Part shown: positions 25,812-37,700 of the stretch, piece after piece | Numbering within the stretch: position 1 is the stretch's first letter | Layout of the letters: every line of letters begins with the position of its first letter | Origin: Hydractinia symbiolongicarpus | Lineage: Eukaryota; Cnidaria; Hydrozoa; Anthoathecata; Hydractiniidae | DNA: 64,000 nt | Assembly: GCF_029227915.1 (NCBI RefSeq) | Contig: NC_079880.1 | Coordinates: 27,399,501 to 27,463,500 of the forward strand | Direction of reading: 5' to 3' | Notes under the pieces: model-generated | Told to the model about the DNA's origin: nothing | The model's input: the letters and a program-made list of their open reading frames with translations, nothing else | Databases searched by the model: none | Program-made: the position numbers and the translations under genes

Positions 25812-25990
25812 AAAAAAGCGTACCACAGAGCATAGTGTACTCGCTGATTTCCAGCAATCATGTCGAATTAAAAAAAATGTCATTGAAATGTAGTTTTTGA
25901 AGCTGTCGTTCTTTCTTCAGCACGCGATAACGGCTAGGGTTGGTCCGATAGTAAAGAATGACTTATTTATTTAAATTTTTAAATGAAGCG
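25812..25990. repeat. Truncated monomer, copy of the 22,926 event
   Basis: Junction near 25880, 2,954 bp after 22926, with the same AAGCGTACCAC variant and GAAGCTGTCGTTC flank. Confidence 0.83.
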
Positions 25991-27793
25991 CTACCACAAC
26001 GCCCAGTGTAACCGCTGAGTTCCAGCAATCATGTCAAATTAAGAAGAATGTTATTTCTTGGAGTCCAATTGTCTCATTTATCACATTTATCAGGTCACAG
26101 TCCAAAGTTAGTTCAATTAAGTCCCACCGCCAATCGTTTCAGTGTTAAAGGCGATGCAACCTAGTAATAACAGAAAAATATCGCTAAATACATTTTGGTA
26201 CGAATATGTGACGCAACCGTTGTAACTCAAACGCACTGATACCGTTAAAACGTCATTGAAATGTTGTTTTTGAAACTGTCTCTATTTCTTCAGCGCGCGA
26301 TAACGGCTAGGACTGGTCCCACAGTAAAAAATGACTTATTAATCTAAATTTTTATAAGAAGCGCTTCCACAGCGCCCAGTGTAATCGCTGATTTCCAACA
26401 ATCATGTCAAATTAAGAAGAATGTTATTTCGTGGAGTCCAAATGTCTCATTTACCACATTTATCAGGTCACAGTCCAAAGTTAGTTCAACTAAGTCCCAC
26501 AGCCAATCATTTCATTGTTAAAGGAGATATAACTTAGTAATATCGGAAAAATGTCACTAAATACATGTTGGTACGAATATGTAACATAACCGTTTTATCT
26601 CAAACGGATTAATACCACCAAGAAGTCAATGAGATGTAGTTTTTGAGAATGTCTCTATTTCTTCAGTGAGTGCTAAAGGCCAGGATTGGTTTCACAGTAA
26701 AAAAAGACTTATTTATCTAAATTTTTAAAAACAGCGCAACCACAGAGCATAGTGTATTCGTTGATTTCCAGCAATCATGTCGAATTAAGAAGAATGTTAT
26801 TCCTTGGAGTCCAATTGGCCCATTTATCACATTTATAAGGTCACAGTCCAGAATCAGTTCAATTAAGTCCCACAGTCAATCGTTTCACTGTTAAAAGCGA
26901 TGCAACCTAGTAATAGCGACAAAATATCGCTAAATACATGTTTGTACGAATATGTGACGCAACCGTTGTAACTCAAACGGACTGATACCGCTAGAAAGTC
27001 ATTGAAATGAAGTTTTTGAAACTGTCTCTATTTCTTCAGCGCGCGATAACGGCTAGGATTGGTCCCACAGTAAAAAAAGACTTATTTATCTAAATTTTTA
27101 AAAACAGCGCTACCACAGAGCATAGTGTATTCGCTGAATTCCAGCAATCATGTCGAATTAAGAAGAATGTTATTCCTTGGATCCAATTGGCTCATTTATT
27201 GCATTTATAAGGTCACAGTCCAAAGTTAGTTCAATTAAGTCCCACCGTCAATCGTTTCACTGTTAAAGGCGATGCAACCTAGTAAAATCAGAAAAATATC
27301 GCTAAATACATGTTGGTACGAATATGTGACGCAACTATTGTAACTCAAACGGACTGATACCGTTAGAACGTCATTGAAATGTAGTTTTTGAGACTGTCTC
27401 TATTTCTTCAGCGCGCGATAACGGCTAGGATTGGTCCCACAGAAAAAAAAGACTTATTAATCTAAATTTTTAAATGAAGTGCTGCCACAGCGCCCAGTGT
27501 AATCGCTGATTTCCAACAATCATGTCAAATTAAGAAGAATGTTATTTCTTGGAGTCCAATTGTCTCATTTATCACATTTATCAGGTCACAGTCCAAAGTT
27601 AGTTCAATTAAGTCCCACAGTCAATCATTTCATTGTTAAAAGCGATATAACTTAGTAATATCGGAAAAATGTCACTAAATACATGTTGGTACGAATATGT
27701 AACACAACCGTTGTATCTCAAACGGATTGATACCACCAAGAAGTCAGCGAGATGTAGTTTTTGAAAATGTCTCTATTTCTTCAGTGAGTGCTA
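25897..27793. repeat. Copy of 11,478-13,374 (offset 14,419 bp)
   Basis: Landmarks keep a constant 14,419-bp offset: GTTGGTCCGAT at 11520/25939, AGCGCTTCCA at 11941/26360 and TTGGATCC at 12760/27179. Differences are few (for example CTGTTGAAGG versus TGTTAAAGG, and GTCCAATTG versus GTCCAAATG). The match ends where GCTAAAGGCC is replaced by GCTAACAGCC. It is a displaced rather than tandem duplicate. Confidence 0.8.
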
Positions 27794-29715
27794 ACAGCCA
27801 GGATTGGTTCCACATTAAAAAAAGACTTATTTATCTAAATTTTCAAAAACAGCGCTACCAAAGAGCATAGTGTAATCGCTGATTTCCAACAATCATGTCA
27901 AATTAAGAAGAATGTTATTTTTTGGAGTCCAATTGTCTCATTTATCACATTTATCAGGTCACAGTCCAAAGTTAGTTCAATTAAGTCCCACAGCCAATCA
28001 ATTCATTGTTAAAGGAGATATAACTTAGTAATATCGGAAAAATGTCACTAAATACATGTTGGTACGAATATGTAACATAACCGTTTTATCTCAAACGGAT
28101 TAATACCACCAAGAAGTCAATTAGATGTAGTTTTTGAGATTGTCTCTATTTCTTCAGTGAGTGCTAAAGGCCAGGATTGGTTCCACAGTAAAAAAAGACT
28201 TATTTATCTAAATTTTTAAAAACAGCGCTACCACGGAGCATAGTGTATTCGTTGAATTCCAGCAATCATGTCGAATTAAGATGAATGTTATTCCTTGGAG
28301 TCCAATTGGCCCATTTATCACATTTATAAGGTCACAGTCCAGAATCAGTTCAATTAAGTCCCACAGTCAATCGTTTCACTGTTAAAAGCGATGCAACCTA
28401 GTAATAGCGGCAAAATATCGCTAAATACATGTTGGTACGAATATGTGACGCAACCGTTGTAACTCAAACGGACTGATACCGCTAGAAAGTCATTGAAATG
28501 AAGTTTTTGAAACTGTCTCTATTTCTTCAGCGCGCGATAACGGCTAGGATTGGTCCCACAGTAAAAAATGACTTATTCATCTAAATTTTTAAAAGAACGC
28601 TTCCACAGCGCCCAGTGTATTCGCTGATTTCCAACAATCATGTCAAACTAAGAAGAATGTTATTTCTTGGAGTCCAATTGTCTCATTTATCACATTTATC
28701 AGGTCACAGTCCAAAGTTAGTTCAACTAAGTCCCACAGCCAATCATTTCATTGTTAAAGGCGATATAACTTAGTAATATCGGAAAAATGTCACTAAATAC
28801 ATGTTGGTACGAATATGTAACATAACCGTTTTATCTCAAACGGATTAATACCACCAAGAGGTCAATGAGATGTAGTTTTTGAGAATGTCTCTATTTCTTC
28901 AGTGAGTGCTAAAGGCCAGGATTGGTTCCACAGTAAAAAAAGACTTATTTATCTAAATTTTTAAAAACAGCGAAACCACAGAGCATAGTGTATTCGCTGA
29001 ATTTCAACAATCATGTCGAAATAAGAAGAATGTTATTCCTTGTAGTCCAATTGGCCCATTTATCACATTTTATAAAGTCACAGTCCAGAATCAGTTCAAT
29101 TAAGTCCCACAGTCAATCGTTTCACTGTTAAAAGCGATGCAACCTAGTGATATCCGAATACTATCGCTAAATACATGTGGGGTTGAATATGTGGTCCAAC
29201 CGTTGAAACTAAAACGGACTGACACCGTTAGAAAGTAGTTGAGATGTAGTTTTTGAAACTGTCGCTCTTTCTTCAGCACGCGATAACGGCTAGGATTGGT
29301 CCGACAGTAAAGAATGACTTATTTATTTAAATTTTTAAATGAAGCGCTACCACAACGCCCAGTGTAAACGCTGAGTTCCGGCAATCATGTCAAATTAAGA
29401 AGAATGTTATTTCTTGGAGTCTAATTGTCTCATTTATCACATTTATCAGGTCACAGTCCAAAGTTAGTTCAATTATGTCCCACCGTCAATCGTTTCACTG
29501 TTAAAAGCGATGCAACCTAGTAATATCAGAAAAATATCGCTAAATACATGTTGGTACGAATATGTCACGCAACTGTTGTAACTTAAACGGACTGATACCG
29601 TTAGAACGTCATTGAAATGTAGTTTTTGAAACTGTCTCTATTTCTTCAGCGCGCGATAACAGCTAGGATTGGTCCCACAGAAAAAAATGACTTATTTATC
29701 TCAATTTTTAAATGA
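27791..29715. repeat. Copy of 15,559-17,855 lacking one monomer
   Basis: CTAACAGCC at 15559/27791 starts a match at offset 12,232. Near 28,554 the offset changes to 11,860 (TTTTTAAAAGAACGC at 16731/28591 region, CGAAACCACA at 17111/28971), so exactly one monomer present at about 16.32-16.69 kb is absent here. The rare ACATTTTATAAAGTCAC occurs in both. It ends where GCGCTTTCACAG is replaced by GCGCTTCCACAG. Confidence 0.78.
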
Positions 29716-30037
29716 AGCGCTTCCACAGCGCCCAGTGTATTCACTGAGTTCCAGCAAACATGTCAATGTAAGAAGAATGTTATTTCTTGGAGCCCAGTTG
29801 GCTCACTTATCACATTTATAACGTCACAGGCCAAAGTTAGTTGAATTAAGTCCCACAGTCAATCATTTCTTTGTTAAAGGCGATATAACTTAGTAATATC
29901 GGAAAAAATGTCACTAAATACATGTTGGTACGAGTATGTGACGCAACCGTTGTATCTTAAACGGATTGACACCGCCAAGAAGTCCATGAGATGTAGTTTT
30001 TGAGAATGTCTCTATTTCTTCAGTGCGTGCTAACGGC

Positions 30038-33000
30038 CAGGATTGGTTCCACAGTAAAAAAAGACTTATTTATCTAAATTCTTAAGTGAAGCGCTTTCAC
30101 AGCGCCCAGTGTAATCGCTGAGTTTCAGCAAACATGTCAAAGTAAGAAGAATGTTATTTCTTGGAGTCCAATTGTCTCATTTATCACATTTATCAGGTCG
30201 CAGGCCAAAGTTAGTTGAATTAAGTCCCACAGTCAATCATTTCATTGTTAAAAGCGATGCAACCTAGTGATATCCGAATACTATCGCTAAATACATGTGG
30301 GGACGAATATGTGACGCAACCGTTGTAACTCAATCGGATTGATACCGTTAGAAAGTCAATGAAATGTAGTTTTTGAAACTGTTGCTACTTCTTCAGAGCA
30401 CGATAACGGCTAGGATTGGTCCCACAGTAAAAAATGACTTTTTTATTTAAATTTTTAAATGAAGTGCAATCGCAGTGTAATCGCTGAGTTCCAGCAATCA
30501 TGTCGAATTAAGAAGAATGTTATTCCTTGGATCCAATTGGCTCATCTATTGCATTTATAAGGTCACAGTGCAAAGTTAGTTCAATTATGTCCCACCGTCA
30601 ATCGTTTCACTGTTAAAAGCGATGCAACCTAGTAATATCAGAAAAATATCGCTAAATACATGTTGGTACGAATATGTGACGCAACTGTTGTAACTTAAAC
30701 GGACTGATACCGTTAGAACGTCATTGAAATGTAGTTTTTGAAACTGTCTCTATTTCTTCAGCGCGCGATAACAGCTAGGATTGGTCCCACAGAAAAAATG
30801 ACTTATTTATCTCAATTTTTAAATGAAGCGCTTCCACAGCGCCCAGTGTAATCACTGAGTTCCAGCAAACATGTCAATGTAAGAAGAATGTTATTTCATG
30901 GAGTCCAGTTGGCTCACTTATCACATTTATAAGGTCACAGGCCAAAGTTAGTTGAATTAAGTCCCACAGTCAATCATTTCATTGTTAAAGGCGATATAAC
31001 TTAGTAATATCGGAAAAAATGTCACTAAATACATGTTGGTACGAGTATGTGACGCAACCGTTGTATCTTATACGGATTGATACCGCCAAGAAGTCCATAA
31101 GATGTAGTTTTTGAGAATGTTGCTACTTCTTCAGAGCACGATAACGGCTAGGATTGGTCCCACAGTAAAAAATGACTTTTTTATTTAAATTTTTAAATGA
31201 AGTGCAATCGCAGTGTAATCGCTGAGTTCCAGCAATCATGTCGAATTAAGAAGAATGTTATTCCTTGGATCCAATTGGCTCATCTATTGCATTTATAAGG
31301 TCACAGTGCAAAGTTAGTTCAATTATGTCCCACCGTCAATCGTTTCACTGTTAAAAGCGATGCAACCTAGTAATATCAGAAAAATATCGCTAAATACATG
31401 TTGGTACGAATATGTGACGCAACTGTTGTAACTTAAACGGACTGATACCGTTAGAACGTCATTGAAATGTAGATTTTGAAACTGTCTCTATTTCTTCAGC
31501 GCGCGATAACAGCTAGGATTGGTCCCACAGAAAAAATGACTTATTTATCTCAATTTTTAAATGAAGCGCTTCCACAGCGCCCAGTGTAATCACTGAGTTC
31601 CAGCAAACATGTCAATGTAAGAAGAATGTTATTTCATGGAGTCCAGTTGGCTCACTTATCACATTTATAAGGTCACAGGCCAAAGTTAGTTGAATTAAGT
31701 CCCACAGTCAATCATTTCATTGTTAAAGGCGATATAACTTAGTAATATCGGAAAAAATGTCACTAAATACATGTTGGTACGAGTATGTGACGCAACCGTT
31801 GTATCTTATACGGATTGATACCGCCAAGAAGTCCATGAGATGTAGTTTTTGAGAATGTTGCTACTTCTTCAGAGCACGATAACGGCTAGGATTGGTCCCA
31901 CAGTAAAAAATGACTTTTTTATTTAAATTTTTAAATGAAGTGCAATCGCAGTGTAATCGCTGAGTTCCAGCAATCATGTCGAATTAAGAAGAATGTTATT
32001 CCTTGGATCCAATTGGCTAATCTATTGCATTTATAAGGTCACAGTGCAAAGTTAGTTCAATTATGTCCCACCGTCAATCGTTTCACTGTTAAAAGCGATG
32101 CAACCTAGTAATATCAGAAAAATATCGCTAAATACATGTTGGTACGAATATGTGACGCAACTGTTGTAACTTAAACGGACTGATACCGTTAGAACGTCAT
32201 TGAAATGTAGTTTTTGAAACTGTCTCTATTTCTTCAGTGCGTGCTAACGGCCAGGATTGGTTCCACAGTAAAAAAGACTTATTTATCTAAATTCTTAAGT
32301 GAAGCGCTTTCACAGCGCCCAGTGTAATCGCTGAGTTTCAACAAACATGTCAAAGTAAGAAGAATGTTATTTCTTGGAGTCCAATTGTCTCATTTATCAC
32401 ATTTATCAGGTCGCAGGCCAAAGTTAGTTGAATTAAGTCCCACAGTCAATCATTACATTGTTAAAAGCGATGCAACCTAGTGATATCCGAATACTATCGC
32501 TAAATACATGTGGGGACGAATATGTGACGCAACCGTTGTAACTCAATCGGATTGATACCGTTAGAAAGTCAATGAAATGTAGTTTTTGAAACTGTTCCTA
32601 CTTCTTCAGAGCACGATAACGGCTAGGATTGGTCCCACAGTAAAAAATGACTTTTTTATTTAAATTTTTAAATGAAGTGCAATCGCAGTGTAATCGCTGA
32701 GTTCCAGCAATCATGTCGAATTAAGAAGAATGTTATTCCTTGGATCCAATTGGCTCATCTATTGCATTTATAAGGTCACAGTGCAAAGTTAGTTCAATTA
32801 AGTCCCACCGTCAATCGTTTCACTGTTAAAGGCGATGCAACCTAGTAATATCAGAAAAATATCGCTAAATACATGTGGGGACGAATATGTGACGCAACTG
32901 TTATAACTCAAACGGACTGATACCGTTAGAACGTCATTGAAATGTAGCTTTTGAACCTGTCTCTATTTCTTCAGCGCGCGATAACGGCTAGGATTGGTCC

Positions 33001-33344
33001 GACAGAAAAAAATGACTTATTAATCTAAATTTTTAAATGAAGCGCTACCACAGCGCCCAGTGTTATCACTGATTTCCAACAATCATGTCAAATTAAGAAG
33101 AATGTTATTTCTTGGAGTCCAATTGTCTCATTTATCACATTTATCAGGTCACAGTCCAAAGTTAGTTCAATTAAGTCCCACAGTCAATCGTTTCATTGTT
33201 AAAGGCGGTATAACTTAGTAATATCGGAAAAATGTCACTAAATACATGTTGGTACGAATATGTAACACAACCGTTTTATATCAAACGGATTGATACCACC
33301 AAGAAGTCAATGAGATGTAGTTTTTGAGAATGTCTCTATTTCTT
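30038..33344. repeat. 738-bp dimer expansion and copy of 18.5-19.6 kb
   Basis: The diagnostic GTGCAATCGCAGTG occurs at 30466, 31204, 31942 and 32679 (spacings 738, 738, 737), so the dimer present twice near 18.2 kb occurs four times here. 30038 onward matches 18541 at offset 11,497, and about 32.28-33.34 kb matches 18.57-19.63 kb at offset 13,710. The dimer array thus appears to have expanded from the centre of a copied block. TTGGATCC occurs at 30529, 31267, 32005 and 32742. Confidence 0.82.
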
Positions 33345-34610
33345 CAGCGCGCGATAACAGCTAGGATTGGTCCCATAGAAAAAAATGACTTATTTATCTC
33401 AATTTTTAAATAAAGCGCTTCCACAGCGCCCAGTGTAATCACTGAGTTCCAGCAAACATGTCAATGTAAGAAGAATGTTATTTCTTGGAGTCAAGTTGGC
33501 TCACTTATCACATTTATAAGGTCACAGTCCAGAATCAGTTCAATTAAGTCCCACAGTCAATCGTTTCACTGTTAAAAGCGATGCAACCTAGTAATAGCGG
33601 CAAAATATCGCTAAATACATGTGGGGTTGAATATGTGGTCCAACCGTTGTAACTCAAACGGACTGACACCGTTAGAAAGTCGTTGAGATGTAGTTTTTGA
33701 AACTGTCGCTCTTTCTTCAGCACGCGATAACGGCTAGGATTGGTCCGACAGTAAAGAGTGACTTATTTATTTAAATTTTTAAATGAAGCGCTACCACAAC
33801 GCCCAGTGTAAACGCTGAGTTCCGGCAATCATGTCAAATTAAGAAGAATGTTATTTCTTGGAGTCTAATTGTCTCATTTATCACATTTATCAGGTCACAG
33901 TCCAAAGTTAGTTCAATTATGTCCCACCGTCAATCGTTTCACTGGTAAAAGCGATGCAACCTAGTAATATTAGAAAAATATCGCTAAATACATGTTGGTA
34001 CGAATATGTGACGCAACTGTTGTAACTCAAACGGACTAATACCGATAGAACGTCATTGAAATGTAGTTTTTGAAACTGTCTCTATTTCTTCAGCGCGCGA
34101 TAACAGCTAGGATTGGTCCCATAGAAAAAAATGACTTATTTATCTCAATTTTTAAATAAAGCGCTTCCACAGCGCCCAGTGTAATCACTGAGTCCCAGCA
34201 AACATGTCAATGTAAGAAGAATGTTATTTCTTGGAGTCCAGTTGGCTCACTTATCACATTTATAAGGTCACAGGCCAAAGTTAGTTGAATTAAGTCCCAC
34301 AGTCAATCATTTCATTGTTAAAGGCGATATAACTTAGTAATATCGGAAAAAATGTCACTAAATACATGTTGGTACGAGTATGTGACGCAACCGTTGTATC
34401 TTAAACGGATTGATACCGCCAAGAAGTCAATGAGATGTAGTTTTTGAGAATGTCTCTATTTCTTCAGTACGTGCTAACGGCCAGGATTGGTTCCACAGTA
34501 AAAAATGACTTATTTATCTAAATTTTTTAAAAAAGCGTACCACAGAGCATAGTGTACTCGCTGATTTCCAGCAATCATGTCGAATTAAAAAAAATGTCAT
34601 TGAAATGTAG
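33345..34610. repeat. Copy of part of the 2,954-bp unit (offset 11,671 bp)
   Basis: CCCATAG at 21701/33372, the ATGTGGGGTTGAATATG monomer and the truncated monomer at 22926/34596 keep a constant 11,671-bp offset. The left junction is abrupt at TCTTCAGCGCGCG, where the preceding 18-19 kb type copy stops. It is a third, partial copy of the unit at 20.4-26.3 kb. Confidence 0.8.
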
Positions 34611-34710
34611 TTTTTGAAACTGTCTCTATTTCTTCAGCTCGCGATAACGGCTAGGATTGGTCCAACAGTAAAAAATGACTTATTTATCTCAATTCTTAAG
34701 TGAAGCGCTT
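34529..34710. repeat. Truncated monomer, recombinant copy
   Basis: Junction near 34596, 11,671 bp after 22926, keeping AAGCGTACCAC on the left. On the right it carries GAAACTGTCTCT and AGCTCGCGATAACGG, which resembles the 20,517 form. Left and right sides therefore come from the two different truncated lineages, pointing to exchange within or near the truncated monomer. Confidence 0.78.
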
Positions 34711-37700
34711 TCACAGCGCCCATTTGTAATCGCTGAGTTTCAACAAACATGTCAAAGTAAGAAGAATGTTATTTCTTGGAGTCCAATTGTCTCATTTATC
34801 ACATTTATTAGGTCACAGGCCAAAGTTAGTTGAATTAAGTCCCACAGTCAATCATTTCATTGTTAAAAGCGATGCAACCTAGTGATATCCGAATACTATC
34901 GCTAAATACATGTGGGGACGAATATGTGACGCAACCGTTGTAACTCAATCGGATTGATACCGTTAGAAAGTCAATGAAATGTTGTTTTTGAAACTGTTGC
35001 TACTTTTTCAGAGCACGATAACGGCTAGGATTGGTCCCACAGTAAAAAATGACTTATTTATCTCAATTTTTAAATGAAGCGCTTCCACAGCGCCCAGTGT
35101 AATCGCTGAATTCCAGCAAACATGTCAAAGTAAGAAGAATGTTATTTCTTGGAATCCAATTCGCTCACTTATCACATTTATAAGGTCACAGGCCAAAGTT
35201 AGTTGAATTAAGTCCCACAGTCAATCATTTCATTGTTAAAAGCGATGCAACCTAGTGATATCCGAATACTATCGCTAAATACATGTGGGGACGAATATGT
35301 GACGCAACCGTTGTAACTCAATCGGTTTGATATCGTTAGAAAGTCAATGAAATGTAGTTTTTGAAACTGTTGCTACTTTTTCAGAGCACGATAACGGCTA
35401 GGATTGGTCCCACAATAAAAAATGACTTTTTTATTTAAATTTTAAATGAAGCGCTACAACAGCGCTCAGTGAAATCGCTGAGTTCCAGGAATCATGTCAA
35501 ATTGGAAAGAACGATATTTCTTCGATTCTAAATGTCTCACTTATCACATTTATCAGGTCACAGTCCAAAGTTAGTTCAATTAAGTCCCACCGTCAATCGT
35601 TTCACTGTTAAAGGCGATGCAACCTAGTAATAACAGAAAAATATCGCTAAATACATGTTGGTACGAATTTGTGACGCAACCGTTGTAACTCAAACGCACT
35701 GATATCGTTAGAACGTCATTGAAATGTAGTTTTTGAAACTGTCTCTATTTCTTCAGCGTGCGATAACGGCTAGGATTGGATTTGTCCCACAGTAAAAAAT
35801 GATTTATTTATCTCAATTTTTAAATGAAGCGCTTCCACAGCGCCCAGTGTAATCGCTGAGTTCCAGCAAACATGTCAAAGTAAGAAGAATGTTATTTCTT
35901 GGAATCCAGTTCGCTCACTTATCACATTTATAAGGTCACAGGCCAAAGTTAGTTGAATTAAGTCCCACAGTCAATCATTTCATTGTTAAAAGCGATATAA
36001 CTTAGTAATATCGGAAAAATGTCACTAAATACATGTTGGTACGAATATGTGACGCAACCGTTGTATCTCAAACGGATTGATACCGCCAAGAAGTCAATGA
36101 GATGTAGTTTTTGAGAATGTCTCTATTTCTTTAGTGCGTGCTAACGGCCAGGATTGGTTCCACAGTAAAAAAAGACTTATTTATCTAAATTTTTAAAAAA
36201 AGCGCTACCACAGAGCATAGTGTACTCGCTGACTTCCAGCAATCATGTCGAATTATGAAGAATGTTATTTCTTGGAGTCCAATTGTCTCATTTATCACAT
36301 TTATCAGGTCACAGTCCAAAGTTAGTTCAATTAAGTCCCACAGTCAATCATTTCATTGTTAAAAGCGATATAACTTAGTAATATCGGAAAAATGTCACTA
36401 AATACATGTTGGTACGAATATGTGACGCAACCGTTGTAACTCAAACAGACTGATACCGCTAGAACGTCATTGAAATGTAGTTGTTGAAACTGTCTCTATT
36501 TCTTCAGCTCGCGATAACGGCTAGGATTGGCCCCACAGTAAAAAATGACTTATTTATCTCAATTCTTAAGTGAAGCGCTGCCACAGAGCATAGTGTATTC
36601 GCTGAATTCCAGCAATCATGTCGAATTAAAAAGAATGTTATTCCTTGGAGTCCAATTGGCTCATTTATTGCATTTATAAGGTCACAGTCCAGAATCAGTT
36701 CAATTAAGTCCCACAGTCGATCGTTTCACTGTTAAAAGCGATGCAACCTAGTAATATCGGAAAAATATCGCTAAATACATGTTGGTACGAATATGTGACC
36801 CAACCGTTGTAACTCAAACGGACTGACGCCGTTAGAAAGTAAGTGAGATGTAGTTTTTGAGACTGTCGCTCTTTCTTCAGCACGCGATAACGGCTAGGAT
36901 TGGTCCGACATTAAAGATTGACTTATTTATTTAAATTTTTAAATGAAGTGCTACCACAGCGCCCAGTGTAATCGCTGAGTTCCAGGAATCATGTCAAGTT
37001 GGAAAGAATGATATTTCTTCGATTCTAAATGTCCCACTTATCACATTTATCAGGTCACAGTCCAAAGTTAGTTCAATTAAGTCCCACCGTCAATCGTTTC
37101 ACTGTTGAAGGCGATGCAACCTAGTAATAACAGAAAAATATCGCTAAACACATGTTGGTACGAATATGTGACGCAACCGTTGTAACTCAAACGCACTGAT
37201 ATCGTTAGAACGTCATTGAAATATAGTTTTTGAAACTGTCTCTATTTCTTCAGCGCGCGATAACGGCTAGGATAGGTCCCACAGTAAAAAATGACTTATT
37301 TATTTAATTTTTTAAAGGAAGCCCTACCACAGCGCCCAGTGTATTCCCTGAGTTCCGGCAATCATGTAAAATTAAGAAGAATGTTATTTCTTGGAGTCCA
37401 GTTGGCTAACTGCTCACATTTATAAGGTCACAGTCCAAAATTAGTTCAATTAAATCCCACAGTCAATGATTTCATTGTTAAAAGCGATATAACTTAGTAA
37501 TATCGGAAAAATGTCACTAAATACATGTTGGTACGAATATTTGACGCAACCGTTGTAACTAAAACAGACTGATACCGCTAGAACGTAATTGAAATGTAGT
37601 TGTTGAAACTGTCTCTATTTCTTCAGCTCGCGATAACGGCTAGGATTGGCCCCACAGTAAAAAATGACTTATTTATCTCAATTCTTAAGTGAAGCGCTGC

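Larger units (their letters stand above)
23367..26320. repeat. 2,954-bp higher-order unit, copy 2
   Basis: Second copy of the nine-monomer unit, truncated-monomer junctions near 23471 and 25880. At its end (GGACTGGTCCC) it continues into AAAAAATGACTTATTAATC, while copy 1 continues at the same point into AAAAAAAAGACTTATTTATC, the start of copy 2. This gives the expected tandem junction. Its terminal part also matches 11.5 kb, where the 14,419-bp offset duplication begins. Confidence 0.87.
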
